Positions 26,566 through 35,682 of a stretch of DNA of 48,025 bases are shown one piece after another. The first letter of the stretch is position 1. The number at the start of each line of letters is the position of its first letter. Position numbers and translations under genes: made by a program. The stretch covers positions 1-48,025 of the forward strand of contig JAIXOO010000080.1 in NCBI GenBank assembly GCA_027486765.1, given 5' to 3'. Source of the DNA: Saprospiraceae bacterium. Its GTDB lineage: Bacteria > Bacteroidota > Bacteroidia > Chitinophagales > Saprospiraceae. The notes under the pieces were generated by a model. That model saw nothing but the letters and a program-made list of their open reading frames with translations. It was not told where the DNA came from and did no database searches.

Positions 26566-29500
26566 ATGATAAACACAGATTCAATTTTACAATCTACAAG
26601 GAGAGTGATTGCGTTCTCCAAAATTGATAAATTCTATGATGAATTAATGTGGTCTATTTATCAAAAGTTTGAGGTGAATATTTTTAAGAAGCCATTCACA
26701 ATTATTCTCAACGCTCGTCCGAGGAACCATGAACCGGGCACAGTAATTGAAGAATTTCGATTTGCAGATTTTCAGCTTGTATACGCTGGAACCGAAATGC
26801 AAAAAGATTTATTAGAAGTACAAAATTTAAAAAATTATAAAGGGCAGTTCCCGGAAAAAAGCAACATAACCGATGCTTGGAAAAGTTTGGCAAATTCAAC
26901 AAAAACTGTGACAAGGTCTTCAATTGGCGAAATGCCTATAAAGTTAGATACAGGAACCGCAATCGTAAGTTCAAAATTACAGGATAAATTTTACGAATTT
27001 TCACTGGCAACGATCCAAAAATTAGGCATAGGTACTTTGAAAAGCTATTTTTTTGATAAAGATGGTAGCCCGTCTAAAGGACTATACAGAGATGAAGAAT
27101 ATGCAATAATCACCCATTATTTAGGGGTTATTGACAACTATAGTTATATTTCGTTACCATTAATTCAATTCGCTGAATTCGATGGAGTTGTTCACATTAT
27201 CTATCATACTTCTGAACAAGGTAAGATTTTTCGAAAGGAAAAAATAAAGAACAAAATCATTGGTTACATGATAACCGAAATATCCAGATCTTATGAACAC
27301 CTAATGCTATACTGGGAGCTAGGGAAAAATGAACCACCTGAGTTCAGAGAGCGATTTTTGCTTGATATTTTGGGAGGTGCTTTAAATACCATTCTATCTA
27401 CAATCCCTATTTTTAGAGAATTAAAATACAGCGAATACTATCAAAAATACATTCAAATTTTAACCAAACGAATACAACTGAATGCTAGACTCCCGGATAA
27501 AATTTTGGATCAATACCGGCGTATTGCCATTATGTCGATTCTCATAGACTCCTACACACATAACATTAGTGCCCATAGTCTAGTTGCGTTGGAAGGTTGG
27601 TTTCATCAAAGAGCCATTCAACAGGGTTTAGAAGGCGAATTACGTGCTTCTGTAGCCTCATTACCTATTTTATTGCGGAAAGAGTCTTTTGATTTGGAAA
27701 TTCAAAGGATGATCGATTTTTTACTTGATCGTGGTGCTTTCTGGACTGGTTTGACTAGAGACTATAGTTTTGGAGGAGAAGTCATTTCTATTTTTCAATT
27801 GTTATGGCAATATTTTATTAATAATCCGCTTTATTTGGGTACTATTGCCTACACCGAAGGAATTTTAAAGCTTAAAATACAGATTACCATTTTGGAGCAA
27901 GCTGGTATCTCATCCGAGGGATTACTCTACTCAAAGCGGGTTGCATTAAACGATAATTTTGCCATTATTGATCTAAAAAATTATGATGATTCTCCAGAAT
28001 TAAAAAAGAAAGGAATAAGTGGGTTTATTCATAAGGGAAAGAATTTTGAAGTTATAAAAGAGGCATTGGAAGAAATGATGGTTTTTTTACCGGGAGGGGT
28101 TGTGGGACGACACTCTCTGTTTACCATATTAGAAAATGAAATTCGAAATGTTAAACATTTCTCCAAGGAAGTTCGTGAACAAATGAAAGAGGAAGGGCTT
28201 ACTCTAAATATTTCTATTGAAGAAGTGTATGTTAATTCAGAGTTGAAAAAACAAGGTAAGCCAAATGAATGTTTTCTATTTGGAGTTTGGCTCAAACATC
28301 CTACCCGGGTCACTAAAAAGCTAATATATAGTCGTTTAAATCGATTATGGGATGACATTATTTTACCAGATAGTTTTGCCCCACGACTGGGGGGCACATC
28401 CCAAGACAAAGTTTGTACTTCTATGTTATTCAATAACTCATTCAAAGAGGTGCAACGAGACGAATATGAGCGGACATTTCGTCACCTACAATTTTATCCC
28501 TGGCTTAAAACAGGCTTTTCCTCAATGTTACCTTCTTGGGAAAAAGGCAACATTGTCCAAGAATGGATGCTTTCTGCTCGACGGGTGCTAAATAAGCATG
28601 AAGATTTTGAACAAGCTCAGGCAATTTTTGAACATAATTTTCAGAAAGCTCAAATCGGATATTACAAAAAATTCTTCCATTTATGGAAAGGGGCTTATGT
28701 GCATACCATTGAGCCTAATACCGAACTAGACCAGGAATGGGAAAACCTTTCTCGATTTCAATTCCTTCACCTCTCGGAACCCCAAATGGATCGTTACCAT
28801 GCGCAGTTTTTGAAATTGCGTCAAAGAGGCATTATTCGTATTATCGATCAACGCTATAATAATATTAGCTCAGCTTATTACAATTGGCTGAAAAACTGGC
28901 TAAAACCTCAGCACCAGCAGGAACTCAATTATATTTTCATACAAGATGATGGCTTTTTAGCTTCTCTGTATTGGGATGGCCAGCAAATTGAACACCATTG
29001 GGATGATTCCAGAGAAAATAACCTTAGCACGGATGCTCAATTAATTTATATCGCACATAGTAATAATGATGATAACCCTGAAATTTCAAAGTTGCGCTAT
29101 AGAAATCATGGTATTTTAAAGCAGTATTTTTGCCAAAACAAAAAGCTCAACGAAAAAGTTATGAGCCCTGATCGAGCTGCTGAGCTACTGGAAATGTTGG
29201 CAACACGCATTTGTATTTACGACAATAGAGTAGCTGCTCGGGTTGAAGGTATTAACGAGGAAAAAATGCAAAAACTTGGTTGTGTGATTCGTAAAGAGGA
29301 ACAAAAAACTTGGGAAAAAGAACGAGACGCTACAGTTGATGGTTTTTTGGATTATCATTTCCTGGTTATTCATTTGTCCTTTCTTGAAACATTCACTGAT
29401 AAAAATGGCGATAAAAAATATACTGAAGATAATATTGATGATTTTTTTAAACATGAAGTCCTAAAGGGCAAACCTTTTGAAGCATGCCCGTCCAATTTTT

Positions 29501-29703
29501 TCCTAGTGATTACTTCAGGTAGAGGTCGTTCGCAATGGCATAGTTCATTAGAACGCCAAACCGAAAAAAACAATCAAAATTTATTACCTTTTGTTACTTT
29601 TCGCCCAGTTGAGTCACTCATAAGTGCGGCAAGTGCGGCAATGGATAAGATGGATGATTTTGAGCTAAAATATCTTTTGTGCAAAATACTTTTTGGGTCT
29701 TAA
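26566..29703 (+). CDS. Large sensor-like protein with histidine-kinase-type ATPase core, paralogue A
   Basis: The 1045-aa product is one of two paralogues in this block. Residues about 190-215 (YSYISLPLIQFAEFDGVVHI) look like part of a GAF-like sensory fold. DSYTHNISAHSLVALE (328-343) resembles a kinase H-box with His332 as candidate phosphoacceptor. FLPGGVVGRHSLFTILENEIRNVKHF (507-532) fits the HATPase N-box (Glu523, Asn524, Asn528), and PRLGGTSQDKVCTSMLF (606-622) fits the glycine-rich G2 lid. The G1 box DxGxG is not evident: the expected strand reads FGVWLKHP. The last 220 residues form an alpha/beta domain I cannot name, with IYDNR (884-888), FLVIHLSFLE and VITSGRGR (981-988) conserved in the paralogue. 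There is no membrane segment, so it is cytoplasmic. Whether it is an active kinase is unclear. Confidence 0.65.
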   Translation: MINTDSILQSTRRVIAFSKIDKFYDELMWSIYQKFEVNIFKKPFTIILNARPRNHEPGTVIEEFRFADFQLVYAGTEMQKDLLEVQNLKNYKGQFPEKSNITDAWKSLANSTKTVTRSSIGEMPIKLDTGTAIVSSKLQDKFYEFSLATIQKLGIGTLKSYFFDKDGSPSKGLYRDEEYAIITHYLGVIDNYSYISLPLIQFAEFDGVVHIIYHTSEQGKIFRKEKIKNKIIGYMITEISRSYEHLMLYWELGKNEPPEFRERFLLDILGGALNTILSTIPIFRELKYSEYYQKYIQILTKRIQLNARLPDKILDQYRRIAIMSILIDSYTHNISAHSLVALEGWFHQRAIQQGLEGELRASVASLPILLRKESFDLEIQRMIDFLLDRGAFWTGLTRDYSFGGEVISIFQLLWQYFINNPLYLGTIAYTEGILKLKIQITILEQAGISSEGLLYSKRVALNDNFAIIDLKNYDDSPELKKKGISGFIHKGKNFEVIKEALEEMMVFLPGGVVGRHSLFTILENEIRNVKHFSKEVREQMKEEGLTLNISIEEVYVNSELKKQGKPNECFLFGVWLKHPTRVTKKLIYSRLNRLWDDIILPDSFAPRLGGTSQDKVCTSMLFNNSFKEVQRDEYERTFRHLQFYPWLKTGFSSMLPSWEKGNIVQEWMLSARRVLNKHEDFEQAQAIFEHNFQKAQIGYYKKFFHLWKGAYVHTIEPNTELDQEWENLSRFQFLHLSEPQMDRYHAQFLKLRQRGIIRIIDQRYNNISSAYYNWLKNWLKPQHQQELNYIFIQDDGFLASLYWDGQQIEHHWDDSRENNLSTDAQLIYIAHSNNDDNPEISKLRYRNHGILKQYFCQNKKLNEKVMSPDRAAELLEMLATRICIYDNRVAARVEGINEEKMQKLGCVIRKEEQKTWEKERDATVDGFLDYHFLVIHLSFLETFTDKNGDKKYTEDNIDDFFKHEVLKGKPFEACPSNFFLVITSGRGRSQWHSSLERQTEKNNQNLLPFVTFRPVESLISAASAAMDKMDDFELKYLLCKILFGS

Positions 29704-29759
29704 ATGCTGAGTAAAAAATATTAAAGCCTATAAAACGTGTATTTATGTGAAAGATTATA

Positions 29760-29767
29760 TATCTTTG
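29760..29767 (+). promoter_or_regulatory. -7 box upstream of the 251-aa gene
   Basis: TATCTTTG is an exact TAnnTTTG match in the 186-base gap after the first GHKL gene; no convincing -33 TTG precedes it. It would give an untranslated leader of about 115 bases before the ATG at 29890. Nothing else is evident in this gap. Confidence 0.4.
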
Positions 29768-29889
29768 ATAGAGGTGCTTATGATGTTTAACCATTGTAAA
29801 AAAAGTACCTTACTTAACCCGAGACATGTGCATAAATATGGATAACAAACGATCTGATTGGCTAAAAAAAGACATTAAATTAATCGACA

Positions 29890-30645
29890 ATGGAAAAAAG
29901 GGTAATAGTTTGTTTCTGGGATTGGGAAATACCTACGCCTTGCTGTTATTCAACGGTCAATAATTCAGGAAAATTATATTGTATAAATCAAAATGCTGGT
30001 TCTGAAATGTGGAGATCTTATTTAGAAAAAATTTTCTTAGCCTTTCCATCTGCTGAATATGTGTTGATGTTACATAACCAACCTGAGTTTTTACAATTTC
30101 TGCAATCAGAGATTATTCAGTTTTTTCAGGGAATGAATTTCGTATATCGTAGCTTCTCTGGAGGTGAGGGGTATATTTATTTTAGAGAGGAACGAGATAC
30201 TGGATTGCTTTTGCAGAAGAAACTGGTAAAAAATCGCTTAGCTTTTCCTAATAGAAGAATATGTAGTGTGCTTGATGAGGCAGATCAAATTTACGATAAA
30301 TACTTTGACGGTGTTTGGCAATATTATCGATACAACGTGATTAGAGAATATTTAATTGAGGTACAAGAAAAAATATTCCAATCCCTCCCCATTGATCATA
30401 CACATGAAATAAGTCTAAAGGCTTATTTTAAGAGCCACCCTAAAATTACAGATTATTATAATCATATTTCGCCTAAAGTAATACAAAAACTGACTCTAGG
30501 GTTAAAGACTCCAGAGAAATTTTGGATATCTCATCAAGCATTGTTTGATCACTTCGAAGCTGACCTAAGTTCACCTAATTATTTGGAGAAACTGAATAGA
30601 CTATTTAGTGAAGCCATTGAGTTATGGGGAGAAGATATTTATTGA
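29890..30645 (+). CDS. Unknown protein paired with GHKL paralogue A
   Basis: I do not recognise this 251-aa protein, but it is clearly related to the 280-aa product at 34084-34926. Both start with a hydrophobic strand and a Trp pair (RVIVCFWDWEIPTP versus KVMIVIWRWPEPNS). Both carry FSGGEGYIYF / FSDGNGYIYI followed by TGLL or TGLI, and YFDGVWQYY / YFIGVWNNYY. Both end with a similar helix (SPNYLEKLNRLF / TPDYFKKLNNYF). A strand-helix-strand beginning (VLMLHNQPEFLQF) suggests an alpha/beta fold. Each copy lies immediately downstream of one large GHKL paralogue, so the two probably work as a pair, for instance as a partner or substrate-recognition subunit. No catalytic motif is visible. Confidence 0.6.
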   Translation: MEKRVIVCFWDWEIPTPCCYSTVNNSGKLYCINQNAGSEMWRSYLEKIFLAFPSAEYVLMLHNQPEFLQFLQSEIIQFFQGMNFVYRSFSGGEGYIYFREERDTGLLLQKKLVKNRLAFPNRRICSVLDEADQIYDKYFDGVWQYYRYNVIREYLIEVQEKIFQSLPIDHTHEISLKAYFKSHPKITDYYNHISPKVIQKLTLGLKTPEKFWISHQALFDHFEADLSSPNYLEKLNRLFSEAIELWGEDIY

Positions 30646-30755
30646 TATCCGTAGAATAGTGCAATAATTGAATTCACCAGATTTATCGTCAAGACAATGA
30701 TCAAGAACGATAAATCCGAAAAAAATTTGGATTTACAAGAAAAATAAAACATACC

Positions 30756-30896
30756 ATGAAAATTCGCTTCGATCTCTTTACAACATATATAGCTGGTAAT
30801 CAGATGGTAAAAAAAATCGAGCGGGTTTGGCATAAAAATGACATACTACTTCATATTGTAAAATCCAAAATAAGGCAGAATGAAAGTGACTCATGA
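30756..30896 (+). CDS. Possible 46-aa leader ORF overlapping GHKL paralogue B
   Basis: An ATG at 30756 opens 46 codons (MKIRFDLFTTYIAGNQMVKK ...) ending in TGA at 30894-30896, so the frame overlaps the ATG of the next gene (30880) by 17 bases in a different frame. It fills most of the 234-base gap and could be a translationally coupled leader peptide or small basic protein. It is short, unlike anything I recognise, and could be chance in A+T-rich DNA. Confidence 0.3.
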   Translation: MKIRFDLFTTYIAGNQMVKKIERVWHKNDILLHIVKSKIRQNESDS

Positions 30897-33800
30897 AACT
30901 AATATTGATGCAAACCAAGTGAGAAATCTAATGGCATTTCCTCGGATTAAAGAATTTTTAAATTTACTTTATGAGCGTATAGATATGCAGGTCGAGAATA
31001 TCTTGGATTTAAAGTTTACAATTTTCATTAACCTTCTACCTAGAGATCATCAGGAAGGGGAACTTATTCAAATACCTAGATTTGGTCATAATCAACTCAT
31101 ATATGGGGGTATTGAGACGCAAAAAGAACTACTTGGCATTCCTATAAACCCCCACCCTCATTTAGAAGAAGCTTGGGCTAAATTACCTGTATCTTCTTCT
31201 GCAGACAACCTTCTCTCTACCAATACGGATAAAATAGGAAGTCACATCTTTCTAAAATTTAAATTGGGTAACTTTAATCTAAGTGATTTTAGACACAATA
31301 AATTGAGTAGCTATTTTGAAAGACAACTTACTGGCCAATCAGAAGATGAAGACGGCCCATACCAGTGGGAAGAATTTGTGATTTTATCCTCTTATTTTGA
31401 AGATTTAAATAAATATTCTTACATCTCCTTACCATTAATCCAATTTGCAGAATTTGATGGGGTGGTACACATCATTTACCATCAGGATGAAAATCACTAC
31501 TTTTTTGATGAGCGTAATCAACCCAAGCTAAAAACCATTGGCCAATTGATTAAGCTATTCTCTCGAGAATATGAAGGAATTATTTTTGATTGGGATGTAG
31601 TTGGATTAAATGCCTACCGTACTTCTGTAATAAAAAGCTTGGTTGACCCAGTGATGGATCCTTTATTTTACGACAATATGTCTAAAAATCCTATCCTTAA
31701 AGAATTAAAATATCGAGAACATTATGCAAAACACATTGATTATGCTGAACGACGCATTAATCTGAGTGATGAGGTGCCTCAAACAATTAATACTCAAGGC
31801 CAAATCATTCAAAATCAAGATGTAACCATTCAAAAACAAAGCGAACGCATTGAACAACTACTGCGCCATAATGCAGTTATGGCTATCATGTTAGATTCTT
31901 ATACTCATAATATCAGTGCGCATAGTCTAGTGGCTTTAGAGCGTTGGTTCAAACAAAGATCGATTAAGCATGGGAATTATCCGAAATCTATCAGAGAAGA
32001 ATTGAATGCTTACATTGAAAAAGTACCCTTAATACTAGACCCTAGGCAATTTAATGAAGAAATCCAGCAATTGCTGCGGTTTTTATTGGAAAAAGGTGCA
32101 TTTTGGACAGGCCTGAGCAAAGAAAAAACCTTTGGTGGAACTGTACATAGTTTTTACAAAGTGTTTTGGCATGATTTTTTCCTGAATACCTTGTACTTAG
32201 GTACGATTGCTAATACTGAAGATATTCTTAAACTTAAAGTGAATTTGTTGTTCGTTGAGCCAGATTTTAACAATAGTGGAAAATTACTCAAACGTAAAAA
32301 AATCAGGCAAAAAGGCCATTTTTTGACCATTGACATGGCCCGTTTCAATACATCAGATGCAGACAAAAGTGCCCTTAAAGGAGATTACATTAGCGGATTT
32401 ATAAAAACAGAATCTCAATTTGATGATTTAAAAAAAGAACTGGAAAAAATTCAGGTGTTTTTTCCAGGAGGGATCGTTGGGGAACATGCCCTTTTTACCA
32501 TTATTGAAAATGAAATTAGAAATGTAAAACATTATCCGAAAGAAGACCTTGAACAAATGGTTCTAAACGGGCTAAATTTGAACATATCTTTTGAGGCTGG
32601 TCAGTTCAATTTATCAAAATCCAAAAGGACTAAAGAAACACAGCCAATACCTCATTATTATAAAATAGGTGTTTGGCTGGATCACCCTGTGGATTTGTCT
32701 CTTGAAAAAATCGAAGACCGACTAACGCGTTTAGGGCAGGATATCATCACTGAAGAATCAAAATTACCCCGCTTAGGTGGTAGCTATCAGGACAAGGTTT
32801 GTGCGGGAATGCTATTTAATGATTCATTTCATGAAGTAGAGAAAAAAACTGGTAGTGAACGACACGAAGCTTTTTATCCTTGGGTCAAAACAGGGTATGG
32901 CCCAGTGATGGAAGACACTAAAGGTACTATATTTGAAGAATTAGAAATTTCTCATCGTCGCTTTTTTAATCCTGATTCACAGCAAACAGTACGGCAGGAA
33001 ATAAAAGCCTATCTAGAAAAGCACAAACGCGGAACCTATAAAAAATTCTTTCATATTTGGAGAGGTGCGGATATTCATACCTTGAAACACTTATCTCAAC
33101 TCAGTAATTCGTGGGAAAATTTGGCGCGTTTTCGTTTTATACATTTACCTGCAGAAATACCCTTTGAAGCCGGATTTGATGCTTTGCGAGAAAAAGGTAT
33201 TGTTCGGATTATTCGGCAAGAAACTGATACTATAGAACAAGCTTATGCAATTTGGTTACGGGAATGGTTAACCATGGAGATGCGTCAGCCTACGTTAACT
33301 TACTTTGGGACAGGAGATGAAACAAATTTTGAAATCCGTAATGCCCTATTTTGGGATGGGGTTAATGCTGTTTGGGGTGATCGCGACCATTCAGCTACTC
33401 CTCACTTGATTAAAAAAATTGTTTTGATACACCAAAATGACGAAGTAAGACCAAATCCTACGGCAATTAAATACCGCAACAATGGTGTGCTAATCCAGCA
33501 TTACCTTCAGAATCAGTCTGTAAAAGACTTGCAAAAATACAACATGCCAGCACATTTGGCGCTTGAACTTTTAGAAACATTGTATACCCAAGTGTGTATC
33601 TGGGATAACAGGATACACAAGTTTTTCACTAACATCAGTGCGGAAAAAATGGAAAAATTAGGCTGTTATGCCTTTACCGAAGACAAGCCACAATGGGAAA
33701 AAATAAATCAGGCAGACCCGGTTGGCTTTTTTAGGTATAATTTTTTGGTCATTCATCTTTCGTTTATCGAAAAATTCATTGGTACAAATGGCAGAAAATA

Positions 33801-34071
33801 TTCCGAAGAAACCATCGATGAATTTATTGACCAAGAAATATTAATGGGAAGGCCTAGGCCGCATAATTTTCTAATTGTAATTACTTCTGGCAGAGGGCGG
33901 AATCAGTGGAATGAGACCCTCAATAAAATGCATAAATCCATAGGCCAATATACTTCTTTTGTGACTTTCAGGCCAGTAGAAGCTCTACTGGAAGCCGCGG
34001 AAAAATCCCTGATAAAGATGGACGATTTTGAATTGAAGTATTCATTGCTGAAAATTCTTTTTGGATCTTAA
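30880..34071 (+). CDS. Large sensor-like protein with histidine-kinase-type ATPase core, paralogue B
   Basis: The 1063-aa product is homologous over its whole length to the one at 26566-29703. Shared blocks are YSYISLPLIQFAEFDGVVHI (179-198), DSYTHNISAHSLVALE (339-354, candidate His343) and ALFTIIENEIRNVKH (537-551, N-box Asn544/Asn548). PRLGGSYQDKVCAGMLF (630-646, G2-like) and the C-terminal set WDNR (908-911), FLVIHLSFIE, ITSGRGR and FRPVEALLEAAE are also shared; the end DDFELKY-LLKILFGS is nearly identical. Unlike paralogue A it has a short heptad-like coiled coil (QIIQNQDVTIQKQSERIEQ, about 308-326) just before the H-box, as in dimeric kinases. The G1 position reads IGVWLDHP, lacking the glycines. 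It starts a compact run of genes to 40380 with gaps of 3-17 bases and one overlap, probably one operon. Confidence 0.65.
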   Translation: MKVTHETNIDANQVRNLMAFPRIKEFLNLLYERIDMQVENILDLKFTIFINLLPRDHQEGELIQIPRFGHNQLIYGGIETQKELLGIPINPHPHLEEAWAKLPVSSSADNLLSTNTDKIGSHIFLKFKLGNFNLSDFRHNKLSSYFERQLTGQSEDEDGPYQWEEFVILSSYFEDLNKYSYISLPLIQFAEFDGVVHIIYHQDENHYFFDERNQPKLKTIGQLIKLFSREYEGIIFDWDVVGLNAYRTSVIKSLVDPVMDPLFYDNMSKNPILKELKYREHYAKHIDYAERRINLSDEVPQTINTQGQIIQNQDVTIQKQSERIEQLLRHNAVMAIMLDSYTHNISAHSLVALERWFKQRSIKHGNYPKSIREELNAYIEKVPLILDPRQFNEEIQQLLRFLLEKGAFWTGLSKEKTFGGTVHSFYKVFWHDFFLNTLYLGTIANTEDILKLKVNLLFVEPDFNNSGKLLKRKKIRQKGHFLTIDMARFNTSDADKSALKGDYISGFIKTESQFDDLKKELEKIQVFFPGGIVGEHALFTIIENEIRNVKHYPKEDLEQMVLNGLNLNISFEAGQFNLSKSKRTKETQPIPHYYKIGVWLDHPVDLSLEKIEDRLTRLGQDIITEESKLPRLGGSYQDKVCAGMLFNDSFHEVEKKTGSERHEAFYPWVKTGYGPVMEDTKGTIFEELEISHRRFFNPDSQQTVRQEIKAYLEKHKRGTYKKFFHIWRGADIHTLKHLSQLSNSWENLARFRFIHLPAEIPFEAGFDALREKGIVRIIRQETDTIEQAYAIWLREWLTMEMRQPTLTYFGTGDETNFEIRNALFWDGVNAVWGDRDHSATPHLIKKIVLIHQNDEVRPNPTAIKYRNNGVLIQHYLQNQSVKDLQKYNMPAHLALELLETLYTQVCIWDNRIHKFFTNISAEKMEKLGCYAFTEDKPQWEKINQADPVGFFRYNFLVIHLSFIEKFIGTNGRKYSEETIDEFIDQEILMGRPRPHNFLIVITSGRGRNQWNETLNKMHKSIGQYTSFVTFRPVEALLEAAEKSLIKMDDFELKYSLLKILFGS

Positions 34072-34083
34072 AAATAGCTAATA

Positions 34084-34926
34084 ATGAGTATCAAAAAGGT
34101 TATGATTGTTATCTGGAGATGGCCAGAGCCTAATTCTGTCCAGTATCAAATAAAAGGAGAGGAGAACAATCATCTGTTTACCGTTACTTATGACCCTCCA
34201 GTGAATTATTTGGATTTAGAGCATGAACATCTCTCGTGGCAACAAAAAGTACATAGGGATTTGATGTTTATCTTCCAGCAGTTTAATAATGAGATTGCTG
34301 AAGTGAAATACCTTATTTTAGTGCATGATGTTTCTCCTTTCAAGCATGCGGATTTTAAGCTTTTCTTAAGCAAGCATAACTTAGATAATAAGCAAGTTAT
34401 TGTTGAAAAATTTAGTGACGGGAATGGGTATATATATATTGATCACTTGAAAAAAACGGGACTTATTGCATCAAACGGATTAGCTAAGAATTCTCCTTAT
34501 TTATCACCTGATAGTAAAAAACTAACAATTTCAGTTGTTGATGAACAAGGACTCATTGAGTCAGACTACTTTATTGGGGTCTGGAATAATTACTATCTAT
34601 TGAACAAGGATCACTTTAAAGACGCATATTATTTGATTTCCCTACTTCCATTTGACCGCTTAAGTAGATCAAAGCAATCCCTTCGGAAGTTCATACAGCA
34701 ACAAAATGGCTCTCGCTTGGAATCATTTTTCAGGGATCATGACATAAAAGAACCCAACGATGATTGTAAACACATTCAAAATCTTTCAGCATTGCAAGGG
34801 ATAGCACCTGAAACAGCAGATGCTTATCTCAAGTTATGTATGCATTTTGATGAAGTATTGAATACACCTGATTATTTTAAAAAACTGAATAATTATTTCA
34901 TCCACTTGATTAATTTATTACCATAA
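34084..34926 (+). CDS. Unknown protein paired with GHKL paralogue B
   Basis: This 280-aa protein of unknown function is the paralogue of the 251-aa product at 29890-30645. They share the N-terminal strand with Trp pair (KKVMIVIWRWPEP), the block FSDGNGYIYID with a downstream TGLIASNGLAKN, SDYFIGVWNNYY and the C-terminal helix TPDYFKKLNNYFIHL. It is soluble, without signal peptide. It begins 12 bases after GHKL paralogue B and ends 3 bases before the next gene, so translation of the three is probably linked. The repeated pairing with a GHKL gene is the best hint of function: an obligate partner of the ATPase. Confidence 0.6.
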   Translation: MSIKKVMIVIWRWPEPNSVQYQIKGEENNHLFTVTYDPPVNYLDLEHEHLSWQQKVHRDLMFIFQQFNNEIAEVKYLILVHDVSPFKHADFKLFLSKHNLDNKQVIVEKFSDGNGYIYIDHLKKTGLIASNGLAKNSPYLSPDSKKLTISVVDEQGLIESDYFIGVWNNYYLLNKDHFKDAYYLISLLPFDRLSRSKQSLRKFIQQQNGSRLESFFRDHDIKEPNDDCKHIQNLSALQGIAPETADAYLKLCMHFDEVLNTPDYFKKLNNYFIHLINLLP

Positions 34927-34929
34927 GTT

Positions 34930-35682
34930 ATGCATCAATTGGTTCACTACCCGTCTTCTCATCCTTATTTGACCCTATTGCAGCAGCATAAAGCTTATGA
35001 GGGGTGGGAATGGATAGCTTATTCTGGCTTGGAAACGATTTCATCAGAAACACAGGTATTTATACTCGTCAGTCCACTGATGGTTGGTGAAAAAATTATT
35101 GCACCCGACTTCATTTGGAAGCAATATTTGCAGCAGCATCAACCTCAGTTGAAGTTTTTAAATGTTAGCATTTACCCAAATGATCACCCGAATCATTTGT
35201 TTTTATTTGATTTACCTCATAGTTTCACTGAGAAATTCCAAAACGCACTAACTTTAAATGTAGATTGGGAGCCCTTTGTATTTGGAGGTATTGATGCCCG
35301 AAATTACCTCAAAGACTTCATTCATGGGCATGGTGGTATGAGTTTTTACAAACCTCTTTATCGTTTGTATAGCTTAATCAAGGATATCTTTGCCGAAAAA
35401 GCAGATGGCATTGCTTATCTTGAGACATGGACGGAACTTGGTCCAGATACTTTAACATGGTGGAATGCTTTGTGCACTCGCTGGCGGTTGTACCAGGATT
35501 TTTTTACCATCCTTCCTTTGGACAAAGAGGTGACAATTATTGAAACTAAACTCCAACAAATAGAACCTTTTTTTGCCGGCCAAGGAGCACACGAACACTT
35601 ATTGTATGAATCACAGTGTGATAATGTGCTGCAATCGATTATACAAATCATCAAAACTTTGGAAAGTTATGCCTCCCACTAA
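34930..35682 (+). CDS. Unknown alpha/beta protein of the operon
   Basis: I do not recognise this 250-aa protein. It has alternating hydrophobic strands and helices in its first half (TQVFILVSPLMVGEKI; LKFLNVSIYP; HLFLFDLPHSF), compatible with a receiver- or Rossmann-like fold. No acidic pair/Asp/Lys receiver set is visible. The second half is helical and Trp-rich (TWTELGPDTLTWWNALCTRW). It does not show the GYIY/GVW signature of the two paired proteins. It follows the 280-aa gene by 3 bases, and its last 14 bases overlap the start of the sigma-54-type regulator, a tight arrangement that suggests fixed stoichiometry or direct interaction. Confidence 0.55.
   Translation: MHQLVHYPSSHPYLTLLQQHKAYEGWEWIAYSGLETISSETQVFILVSPLMVGEKIIAPDFIWKQYLQQHQPQLKFLNVSIYPNDHPNHLFLFDLPHSFTEKFQNALTLNVDWEPFVFGGIDARNYLKDFIHGHGGMSFYKPLYRLYSLIKDIFAEKADGIAYLETWTELGPDTLTWWNALCTRWRLYQDFFTILPLDKEVTIIETKLQQIEPFFAGQGAHEHLLYESQCDNVLQSIIQIIKTLESYASH

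Noticed and set aside
29838..29963. 41-aa open frame overlapping the start of the 251-aa gene
   Set aside because: More than half of it overlaps the real gene in another frame and it shows no coding character; treated as chance.
26566..34071. C-terminal domain of the GHKL proteins considered as a CHAT, TIR or receiver domain
   Set aside because: The strands FLVIHLSF and VITSGRGR and the DNR motif are suggestive, but there is no His-Gly/Cys pair, no TIR motif and no acidic-pair/Lys set, so it is left unassigned.
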